Assembly (NCBI GenBank): GCA_029558835.1
Contig: JAKQDH010000069.1
Coordinates: 1-64,000, forward strand
Length of the DNA stretch: 64,000 nucleotides
Direction of reading: 5' to 3'
Source of the DNA: Planctomycetota bacterium
Lineage (GTDB): Bacteria; Planctomycetota; Phycisphaerae; UBA1845
Shown here: positions 17,530 to 25,022 of the stretch, one piece after another
Layout of the letters: each line of letters opens with the position of its first letter
How positions within the stretch are numbered: the stretch's first letter is position 1
The notes under the pieces: generated by a model
Databases searched by the model: none
Seen by the model: the letters and a program-made list of their open reading frames with translations, nothing else
Told to the model about the DNA's origin: nothing
Program-made: the position numbers and the translations under genes

Positions 17530-17706
17530 GCCTGCCTGCTTGCTGGCAGGCGTATGTGTTCAGCGTCTTTGGCGCCGCGGGTGCCGTGCTTACCCGCGAC
17601 CGCGGTCGCGGGTAAGCATGCCTCCGCAGCCGCGGCGGATGCCCACCCCCGCCTGCGGCGGGTGAGGGCATGGCACCCACGGTGAACACGTACTGGCAGG
17701 CAGGCG
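17530..17706. repeat. MITE-like palindromic repeat, family 1, copy A
   Basis: The intergenic space between the Wza-like gene and the alpha-toroid gene is filled by this element. Its ends are imperfect inverted repeats: GCCTGCCTG at the left, with CAGGCAGGC at the right, then GTATGTGTTCAGCGT opposed by the complement of CGGTGAACACGTAC, then GGGTGCC opposed by GGCACCC. The core 17587-17618 is a perfect 32-bp palindrome. A second copy lies at 42190-42332 with the same order of blocks. It encodes no transposase, so it is called a miniature or REP-like element. The remaining bases from 17395 to 17764 show no gene. Confidence 0.75.
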
Positions 17707-17764
17707 CCTTTGGCACCCTCACGCCCGTCCGGTCTCACCACCGCTCCTGTCCCGCAGGAAACCT

Positions 17765-18988
17765 CTACCGAGGCTGGGCAGCCTGCGCATTAAGCGCTTG
17801 CAGGGCGTTGTTGCGCAGCAGGTACCCGAAGGGATCGTAGAGGTCCTGCATGGAGCCCTGGCTGGCGCCCGCGCTGCGCTCCGCGTCGCTGTTGAGGAAC
17901 TCGATGGCCTGGGCGTTATAGTTCACGCCGGCCGTCGCGCTCACACCGGCACGGAAGAAGATGTTGCGGTTGACCCAATCCTGGATGCGGGTGCCCGTCG
18001 TGTGCGGGACCCACAGAATGTCCCCGGCCGCCAGCATGATGTTCGGGTCTTTGCCCTTGGTGATTCGGTCCAGGTTCAGCTTGACGTGCGCGTCGCTGCC
18101 GTCGGGCATCCGCCGGATGAGCGTCGCCTCCCGCGGCGTGACGTCCGTGCGCAGGCCGAGCCCGGCCGCCAGTGCCTGCAATACGCTCATCCGCACGCCC
18201 TGCGGGTAGACCTGCGGCCGCGGCGCGTTGACCAGCCCGCCGACGAACACCGTGTTCGGGGTCACCGCTTGCACGGTCAAGACGTCCCCCGCCTCGAGGG
18301 GAGGTTGTGCCAACGCCTGTCGTACCCCCTCAGGCGTCGTGAGGTCCAGTATCACGTTTTCCGCCGGCTGACGCAGACGTCGCAGCCGCACCTGACCGGA
18401 CGCTATGTCGGAGACCAATCCACCGGCCTGTACAATCGCGTGGAAGACATCGCGCTCGGTGCGTCGCAGCGGCACCAGACCCGGCGACGTCACCGCCCCC
18501 AGCACCAGCACGTTGGTGGCCGCCGGGTCGATCAGCTCCACGTGCACCGCGAGGTCCTTGAGCACCGCCGGAACGTACGCCTCAAACAAGGCCGCTTCCA
18601 CGTCCGGAAGCTCGCGGTCGGCCACCTGCACATTGCCCGCCAGCGGCAGGTGCACCACGCCCTGCCGGTCCACGCGCACGCGCAGCGGTGGGGGGGAGGT
18701 CGTCTGGTCGGCACCCGTCAGCCACACCGCCAGCACGTCGCCGGGGCCGACGCGATACGGCCCCAGGCGCTGTTCCAACAAGGTCTCGGCGGGTTCACCG
18801 GCAGGCACTTCGACCGCCGGGCCAGGGGCCTGGGCAACCCGTTCCTGCATGCGCAGAAACTCGTCGAGGCCCATGCGGTGATCGCTGCAACCGACCACCG
18901 GGGCGATCACAGAGAAGCTCAGCATCAGGATCCCACAAGTGCGTACCCTCTGCCCCCGCCGGCTGATTCTGACTACACTGTTACTCAT
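17765..18988 (-). CDS. Wza-like polysaccharide export lipoprotein
   Basis: The 407-residue protein has an N-terminal signal with a lipobox, SVIAPVVGC, making Cys34 the likely lipidated residue. A polysaccharide-export domain begins near YRVGPGDVLAVWLTG (about residue 75), followed by two SLBB-like beta-grasp regions, first around TNVLVLGAVTSPGLVPL and then around NTVFVGGLVNAPRPQVYP. The C-terminal 80 residues differ from Wza and lack an obvious amphipathic barrel helix. It should form or help form the outer-membrane channel for the polymer and work with the BY-kinase encoded upstream. The ATG at 18988 is chosen because it yields the signal peptide; the upstream open frame reads through a dispersed repeat. 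Confidence 0.88.
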   Translation of the reverse strand: MSNSVVRISRRGQRVRTCGILMLSFSVIAPVVGCSDHRMGLDEFLRMQERVAQAPGPAVEVPAGEPAETLLEQRLGPYRVGPGDVLAVWLTGADQTTSPPPLRVRVDRQGVVHLPLAGNVQVADRELPDVEAALFEAYVPAVLKDLAVHVELIDPAATNVLVLGAVTSPGLVPLRRTERDVFHAIVQAGGLVSDIASGQVRLRRLRQPAENVILDLTTPEGVRQALAQPPLEAGDVLTVQAVTPNTVFVGGLVNAPRPQVYPQGVRMSVLQALAAGLGLRTDVTPREATLIRRMPDGSDAHVKLNLDRITKGKDPNIMLAAGDILWVPHTTGTRIQDWVNRNIFFRAGVSATAGVNYNAQAIEFLNSDAERSAGASQGSMQDLYDPFGYLLRNNALQALNAQAAQPR

Positions 18989-19090
18989 GAGTAGGGCGTC
19001 TCCCAAGAACACCATCTTCCAGTCGTCTTCTGGTCGCCGAATTGCGCCGTGGCCACGCGGTGCCACCGACGACCCGACGGTATGAGGCTG

Positions 19091-19237
19091 TAGGGCCAAG
19101 TGCAGCGCCGCCATGTGTTCCCTTCCACACGGCTGCTGCCCAGGCATGCCGGCTTGCCTGCCGGCCGGCAGGCGCGTTCGGGTTGGGCATGCCAGTGTGC
19201 CTGTTTCCCCGTTGTATGGTTCTGTTTCGCGGCTCGT
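19091..19237 (+). repeat. Dispersed repeat family 2 (copy)
   Basis: This copy lies in the 18989-19335 gap between the sugar transferase and export genes. It has the block GGCCAAGTGCAGCGCCGCCATG at its left end and GGGTTGGGCATGCCA, then GTTTCCCCGTTGTATGGTTC, at its right. It aligns block by block with 61228-61371. The terminal blocks are mutually inverted (CATG-GCCAAG versus CTTGGG-CATG). No gene is seen elsewhere in this gap. Confidence 0.65.
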
Positions 19238-19335
19238 CGAGGCAGTAGCGTCGACCCCCGCGGCCGACGTGAATGCCGCCACCCGCACCGGCCTCTCGGG
19301 TTTCCGGCCCGGCCCCGCGGTTCCTCGACAGGTTG

Positions 19336-21141
19336 TCAGGCCTCGCAGACCCCCTCGCTAACGCCGGCGCGCTCCGCGGCGCCAGGGAGGAACCAGCGTC
19401 GCGGCAGGCTCCAGCGCCCGCCGGCAGTCACGACGGTGGCGGCCAGAATCTTCAGATCCAGCCAGAAGGAGAAGTTCCTTATGTAGGCCAGATCATAATA
19501 GATCCACTCGTGGAAGTCGCCTTGGCTGCGGTCCTCGGAGCGGCAGACCTGCCAGAGGCCGGTGATGCCGGGCGGCACGGCCAGTCGGGCCCGCCGCCAA
19601 GGCACGCAAATCTGGTTCTCGCGGAACGGCGACGGGCGGGGACCGACCAGACTCATATGACCCAGCAGCACGTTGAGAAGCTGCGGCAGCTCATCGAGGT
19701 TGGTGCCGCGCAGCCACCGACCTACTCGGGTGACCCGCGGATCCTGCCGCAGTTTGAATTGCGGACCGTCCACGTTGTTCTGCTGGTACAGTTCACGCTG
19801 GCGCTGGTGCGCGTCAGCCACCATGGTGCGGAACTTCCAGCACGGGAAGTCCTTGCCCCCACGCCGTTCCCGCCGATGGGCGAAAAGCATCGGTCCAGGA
19901 GAATCCAGCTTGATGACGATTGCCACCGCGGCCAGCAGCGGCGCCAGCGCCACCAGGGCCGTCGCCGCGAAGGCAACGTCAAGCGCTCGTTTGGCGACAA
20001 AGTGCAACGACCGTCCACCACCAGGGCCCTGCCCGACGCGATCCGGCAGTGCCGCTTCGGCGGCCCACAGGGATGCGCCTTCCGGACCGGCCCCCTGGGC
20101 ATCAGCGGTGACGGGAACCGCACTCCCGTCTCCGCAAACCAACGACTGCCTGACGGCCGCACCCGCCGGCACGCGACTGCCGGGCGCCACCACGCACTGC
20201 GCCAGAGTCGCTCCTTCGCCAACGCAACTGGCGGCACCGACGACGGTCGGGCCGACAACCGTCGCGTTGCGCTCGACTCGGACCCCGCATTGGAGCACCA
20301 GCGGCCCGATCAGACGGGCGGTCGCATCGACAATGCAGTCCTGACCAATCACCAGTGACTCGCGGGCGGTCCGCGCCTGTCCGCCCTCTTGGCCGACAAG
20401 ATCGCCGCTCAGCACCGCCTCATTGAGCCCGAGAAGCCCGGTGACGCAAGTGAGGTCCGGCAGATGCACGGGCACGGCCACGTCACGACTGAGAACACCG
20501 CGTGAGGCCAGCAGCAACCGCAGTTCCGCCAGCGCCGCGAAGTTCGCGTCGGTCAGCGCCAAAGCGGGCGCCATCGACAGAAAGACGCCGTCGCGGGCCG
20601 CCTCCGGCCAGTTGGCCACGTGGTAGATGCGCTGCACGCGTTGCACACAACCACCGCCGTCCACCTGCACCTGCTCACGCGCGCACGCCGCATCGGCAGG
20701 CACCGCCACCCAGTGCGTCGCGGCCCGATACTCCGTTCCCTCGCGCAGCATCCGCTCCAGATCGAGCGTTGCCGCCGGCCAGCGCGCGGAGTCAACCAGC
20801 AACACGTGGTCGGCAGGTTCGCAGCCAGCAAAGACGCGGGGAACCTCGTCCACCGTCACAACTTGCACGGGCCGGCCGACGTCCGCGCCCACGGCGGCCG
20901 CATAGTCGCTACCGGCAGCAAAGGTCGGCACCACGCACACTTGGTGTTCCGACGCCGGGCGTCCCGCCGCCAGTTGATCCACCAAGTGGCTTAACAGCGA
21001 CCCGCCGCCCACCGGCATGGTCAGCAACGAGGCTGCCTTACCCCCGGCGAACAAGTAGGCAGGACGATGGTCCAGCACGACCAACAGCAAGGAACAGACT
21101 CCCTCGTCCGCCAGCAGGGCGGGAGCCCCCGCGCGATTCAC
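19336..21141 (-). CDS. Nucleotidyltransferase-like/beta-helix region fused to a polyprenyl-phosphate sugar transferase
   Basis: The 601-residue protein has three parts. Residues 1-240 resemble a divergent NDP-sugar nucleotidyltransferase core without the GGxGTR loop. Residues about 265-345 form hexapeptide repeats of a left-handed beta-helix (VIGQDCIVDATARLIGPLV, then VVGPTVVGAASCVGEGATL). Residues 380-601 are a complete bacterial sugar transferase (PF02397-like) with the membrane re-entrant start KRALDVAFA, the motif CWKFRTM, NLDELPQLLNVLLG and SLVGPRP. The last part should start the lipid-linked repeat unit by moving a sugar-1-phosphate to undecaprenyl phosphate. PglC-type partners are usually single-domain or have a four-helix N-terminus, so this architecture is unusual. 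The start codon is GTG. Confidence 0.82.
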   Translation of the reverse strand: MNRAGAPALLADEGVCSLLLVVLDHRPAYLFAGGKAASLLTMPVGGGSLLSHLVDQLAAGRPASEHQVCVVPTFAAGSDYAAAVGADVGRPVQVVTVDEVPRVFAGCEPADHVLLVDSARWPAATLDLERMLREGTEYRAATHWVAVPADAACAREQVQVDGGGCVQRVQRIYHVANWPEAARDGVFLSMAPALALTDANFAALAELRLLLASRGVLSRDVAVPVHLPDLTCVTGLLGLNEAVLSGDLVGQEGGQARTARESLVIGQDCIVDATARLIGPLVLQCGVRVERNATVVGPTVVGAASCVGEGATLAQCVVAPGSRVPAGAAVRQSLVCGDGSAVPVTADAQGAGPEGASLWAAEAALPDRVGQGPGGGRSLHFVAKRALDVAFAATALVALAPLLAAVAIVIKLDSPGPMLFAHRRERRGGKDFPCWKFRTMVADAHQRQRELYQQNNVDGPQFKLRQDPRVTRVGRWLRGTNLDELPQLLNVLLGHMSLVGPRPSPFRENQICVPWRRARLAVPPGITGLWQVCRSEDRSQGDFHEWIYYDLAYIRNFSFWLDLKILAATVVTAGGRWSLPRRWFLPGAAERAGVSEGVCEA

Positions 21142-21306
21142 CCACCCGGGCAGCCGTCGTCAACCCCCTGGTTCCCTCGGGCGCGGCGAAACCCCTCGCC
21201 GCGGACCACGTCACCACGCCTAATTCCGTGTTGCTATCTCGAACCGCGCCGGTGGGGGTGTGAACAGAGGCGAACGCCGAGATCGCATAAGCTTACGCAG
21301 AGTTAC

Positions 21307-23691
21307 TCAGCCCGGCTGCTGTTCCCCAGCGGGTGCCGCCAGGACGCGCCCGGCCCCCACGACCGACGCACTCGCTTGGGCCTGGTGGCGACCGTACCCG
21401 CCGTAGCCGTAGCTGCCGTAGCCATACTGGCCGTACCCGTAGTGCGCCCCGCTCAGAACACCCACCAGCACCGTGCCCAGGAGCCGGCCGCCCACGACGT
21501 CCAGATCAGCATACGCCCGCAGTACCTCCGACCGCCGACAGTGGGACGAACGCAGCACCATCAGGATGCCGTCGGCCTGCGTGGCCAGAATGCGGGCATC
21601 CGCCACCGGCATCACCGGAGGGCTGTCCAGGACCACGTAGTCGTAGCGGCTACGCCAGCGCTTGAGACACCCGGCGAACACTCCGTTCGCCAGCAGCTCC
21701 GGATTGAACTCTCCCGTCGTCCCCGCCAGCATGATGTCGAGACCCGTGCACTCATCCGGACGGACAACCTCGTCGTCCTCCGCCATGCCCGTGAGGATGG
21801 CCGCTAGGCCCGGCGCGGACGGATCCAGCCCCAGGCGCTCGGCCAACGCCGCCTGCCGCAGGTCGGCTTCCACCAGCAGCGTTCTCTTGCCCAATTGGGC
21901 AAGGCTCCGGGCCAGGCTCAGCGCGACGCTCGTCTTACCCGCGCGACTGGAAGAACTGGTCACCAGCACCACCTGGTCGCGGGCAGCTTCCAGCCGGCGC
22001 AGCAGGGCGGTACGGACCATGCGCATTCCTTCGATGACCGCGGAACTGTGCTCCCAGAGTTGGTGGTTCTGCCCGGCCGGCAACGGTGGAAGCTGCCCCA
22101 GGAACGGCACCTGCACAACCTGCTGCACGTCCCCCAACTCGCGGATCCGCGGGTCCAGCAGGGCACGCACGTAACCGGCCGCCAACGCCAGGCAAAGCGC
22201 CGCCCCGAGGGCGAGTCCGCTCAGCAGGGGCCGGCGGTCCCGGAACGGCTCCGTAGGCGCCACGGCCGAGGCCGCTATCGAAATGCGTGCCGGGGCCTTC
22301 GCCTCAATCTCCAGGTACTCCAACCGCGTGCGCACCGCGTCGTACAGCTCGCGTGTGTACCGGATCTCGTCATCGTAGTGGGCGATCTTCTTGGCAAGTT
22401 CACCGGCCTCCGTCAGGTTTTGACGCTGGCGATCCACGTCCTCACGCAGCAAGCCGAGTTCCCGTTCCCGGAGCCGCAGCGTGCGCTCCGCCTGGGCTAG
22501 CGAGGTCAGTTGCGCCGCGGCATCACTCGCCAACACCACGCCGCCCGCCTTGCCGGCCGCCTGCAATGCCGCTTCCCGGTCGTGCAGCAGTTGCTCCTGG
22601 TGATCCACGTCCGCCTGGAGCTGCCGAATTCGCGGGTGTGATGACCCATACTGCTGCCCCGCGACCGCGAGCTGATGCCGAGCAGTCTGCCATGCCAGAT
22701 GCAAGGCACGCCACTCCGCATCCTGGGCAAAGGTAGGGTCGATGTCCTCCTGTTTGGCCCCATCACCGTCGGGCGGTGTCGCCTCGGGGCCGACTTCAGC
22801 GGCCGGCCGCAGTTCCTCCGCCACGAACCCGGCCAGCCCGATCTGACGCTGCAACTCGTTCGCCTTCGCCTCCAGCACGCTCAACTGGGTGGCCAACTGG
22901 GAACGCAGTTCCTCCGGGTCCAGCGTACCCAACTGCTTGCCCAGGTTGAACTTGCTCTCCACCAGTCCGTCGATTTCCTTCTTCAGGGCGGCCCGCTCCG
23001 CACTGAGCGTCTCGAAACGGTGTACATCGCTCTCCCGGTACGTTTCGTCCGTGAAACGCTTATAGGCGTCGACCACGGCGTTGGCGATGAGCTTGGCCTC
23101 GTGCGGCGAGCGGGCCGTCACCGACACGTCGATGAGCTCCGTGTCGCGACGAGGATGGACGGACAGCGTCTCCTCCAGACGCTCCAGATGGCTGGGCGGT
23201 TGGCCGCCCAGCATGGTGCGCAACGTACGCGGCACTTCCCGGTACCAACGCGTTTGCTGGACCTCGGGCTGGTCCAGGACCCGCTGCAACACGCGTGGAC
23301 TCCGCATGATGGACACTTGCGTGTTCAGAAACGACCGATACAGCGGCACCGTCCCCTTGTCTTCGGTGTCAAAGACGATGCGCGAGATCAACGGAGAAAC
23401 CCGCACCAGTGCCGTTGCCTGATAATGCGGCTCCAGCAACCACCAGATAAGCGGCACGGTTGCCCCCGCAACCAGTGTGAACACCCCCACGATCAACCAC
23501 TTGGCCTGCAGCAGCGTCGGCAAGGAAAACGCAGCGCGCGGCGCGGCCGCGCCACCGACCAGCGGTCCTCCGCCGCCGGCGACCGCCGGACTCGCCAGAC
23601 CGACGGTCTCCGTGCCCGCCTCCCCGGACAACACGATGCCGCTTTCGGCACTACCTGACGTCAGTTCATGGTCCTGTGGCTGATGAAACAA
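21307..23691 (-). CDS. BY-kinase/chain-length regulator (Wzc-like tyrosine autokinase)
   Basis: The 794-residue protein combines a Wzz-like region with two membrane helices (about 60-87 and about 495-520) and long coiled-coil segments between them (DYxxEQ-type heptads such as DVDHQEQLLHDREAAL), then a cytoplasmic ATPase. The Walker A is SSSSRAGKTS (579-588), Walker A' is LLVEADLR (about 605-612) and Walker B is YVVLDSPP (about 685-692). The C-terminus holds seven tyrosines in YGYGQYGYGSYGYGGYG, the cluster expected to be autophosphorylated. It controls polymer length and export with the Wza-like lipoprotein. The start is a TTG at 23691 behind AGGGAG. The next downstream gene is the sugar transferase, 165 bp away. 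Confidence 0.9.
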   Translation of the reverse strand: MFHQPQDHELTSGSAESGIVLSGEAGTETVGLASPAVAGGGGPLVGGAAAPRAAFSLPTLLQAKWLIVGVFTLVAGATVPLIWWLLEPHYQATALVRVSPLISRIVFDTEDKGTVPLYRSFLNTQVSIMRSPRVLQRVLDQPEVQQTRWYREVPRTLRTMLGGQPPSHLERLEETLSVHPRRDTELIDVSVTARSPHEAKLIANAVVDAYKRFTDETYRESDVHRFETLSAERAALKKEIDGLVESKFNLGKQLGTLDPEELRSQLATQLSVLEAKANELQRQIGLAGFVAEELRPAAEVGPEATPPDGDGAKQEDIDPTFAQDAEWRALHLAWQTARHQLAVAGQQYGSSHPRIRQLQADVDHQEQLLHDREAALQAAGKAGGVVLASDAAAQLTSLAQAERTLRLRERELGLLREDVDRQRQNLTEAGELAKKIAHYDDEIRYTRELYDAVRTRLEYLEIEAKAPARISIAASAVAPTEPFRDRRPLLSGLALGAALCLALAAGYVRALLDPRIRELGDVQQVVQVPFLGQLPPLPAGQNHQLWEHSSAVIEGMRMVRTALLRRLEAARDQVVLVTSSSSRAGKTSVALSLARSLAQLGKRTLLVEADLRQAALAERLGLDPSAPGLAAILTGMAEDDEVVRPDECTGLDIMLAGTTGEFNPELLANGVFAGCLKRWRSRYDYVVLDSPPVMPVADARILATQADGILMVLRSSHCRRSEVLRAYADLDVVGGRLLGTVLVGVLSGAHYGYGQYGYGSYGYGGYGRHQAQASASVVGAGRVLAAPAGEQQPG

Positions 23692-23768
23692 TGGGTATGT
23701 ACTCCCTCAAACCCAAGGGGCATTGAAACGGCAGCCGGAAGTAAGACCGAGCGGATGTGACCCGCGGG

Positions 23769-24881
23769 TCAGCCGAGAAGCCGGCGTCCCGTTACGTCAT
23801 GGCCGGGGCGGTCCGTCGGACGCGAGGTGCCGGGCCGGACGCCGCGCCAGTGCGCAAGCAACCGACCTACCCAGCCGTCGTGCCGCCTGCCCCTGGCCAT
23901 CCATATGGTCTCGCGCAGCACCAGTTCCGGCTCCACGCTTGCGCCGTCGGTGAGAACGCAGCGATCGACGAAGGCCCCCTGGCCGACAGACACCCGGGAC
24001 CACAACGCCGAACGACTAACCACAGCCTGGCCGGCCACGATGCAGCCTGCGCCGATGCTTGCGGGTCCGACCACCAGCGCCCCCGCTCGCACCTGCACGT
24101 CCGGCCCCACGACTACCGGCCCGAGCAGCTGGGCCGTCGGATCGACTCGGGCCGAACTGGCCACCAGCGCCTCGCCGATCCGCACGAACCCCGGCACCGT
24201 GCCGGGTCGATGCGTAAGACGGCTCACCACCGCGGCGTCAACTGCCAGGTACGACCGTGCGTCGGTCACCCGGACCAGGGCACCCGCCGCAACCGCATGC
24301 GTGGAAACAGGTACGCCCCGACGGTGCAACGCCGGCAGCAGTACCTCCTTGATGTCCTGATAGCCGTTCGGGCGAACCTCCGCCAGCGCGGCGCGGGAGA
24401 ACACGTACAACCCGGTCGGGGCGGGCACCCGCCCCGAGGAATGCGCGGAAGTAACCACTACCGTGGCCGCTGCGCTGCTCCCCGAGTGCACTGCCAGCAA
24501 CCTGGTCAAGTCCACATCTGGAATCAGGGTGCCGTCCACGACCACGAAGGTCCTGGCCGTACTGGCCAGTGCGGCATCCCGAGCACAACCGGCCGGCCCC
24601 CGCGGCATCACGTCCTCACAATAGTCCACGGCGATACCTTGCTTTTCCCCCGTGCCCAGGTGGGCACGCAGCACGGCGCTGTCGCTGTTGCCGCATACCG
24701 TCGCGCGCGTAATGCCCGCGTCACAGAGCCAACCCACGATGTGCTCGATCACCGGCCGGGTAGCCACCGGCAGCAACGGCCGCGGTGCCGCCTTCTCCAG
24801 GGCGCAGCTTCCCCAGGCGTGTACGCCGGCCAGGATGATGGCCTGCACGTCCTCCGACCGAACCGACGTGTGGTTCTGCAC
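23769..24881 (-). CDS. Degenerate NDP-sugar nucleotidyltransferase with C-terminal left-handed beta-helix
   Basis: The 370-residue protein has the nucleotidyltransferase core at 12-230 and hexapeptide repeats of a left-handed beta-helix at about 235-325 (for example LLGPVVVGPDVQVRAGALVV). Position 14-19 reads AIILAG and RPLLPVATRPVIEHIV follows at 34-49, but the usual GGxGTRLxPLT between them is replaced by VHAWGSCALEKAAP, so the catalytic loop and its Arg are gone. It may be an inactive regulatory homologue or may use altered chemistry. The start is a GTG at 24881 after a G-rich stretch. The BY-kinase gene follows 77 bp downstream, and the heparinase-like gene lies 141 bp upstream. A similar beta-helix block sits in the sugar transferase fusion. 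Confidence 0.75.
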   Translation of the reverse strand: MQNHTSVRSEDVQAIILAGVHAWGSCALEKAAPRPLLPVATRPVIEHIVGWLCDAGITRATVCGNSDSAVLRAHLGTGEKQGIAVDYCEDVMPRGPAGCARDAALASTARTFVVVDGTLIPDVDLTRLLAVHSGSSAAATVVVTSAHSSGRVPAPTGLYVFSRAALAEVRPNGYQDIKEVLLPALHRRGVPVSTHAVAAGALVRVTDARSYLAVDAAVVSRLTHRPGTVPGFVRIGEALVASSARVDPTAQLLGPVVVGPDVQVRAGALVVGPASIGAGCIVAGQAVVSRSALWSRVSVGQGAFVDRCVLTDGASVEPELVLRETIWMARGRRHDGWVGRLLAHWRGVRPGTSRPTDRPGHDVTGRRLLG

Positions 24882-25022
24882 CTCTTTCCCCCCTCGTAGG
24901 CACGAGCCCCGCGACGGATGCTGCGGGCCCCTCCGCTTCGCCCGCGAATCGCGATTGCTGAATCATAGGCGCCGGCCCGGCAGTTTCCTGCCTGCGCGTC
25001 CTTTCCTGTTGAACAATTGGCT

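Noticed and set aside
23757-24899. A 380-codon plus-strand open frame antisense to the nucleotidyltransferase-like gene
   Set aside because: The minus-strand frame shows a real fold with hexapeptide repeats, while the plus-strand frame is His/Arg/Pro-rich with no motif.
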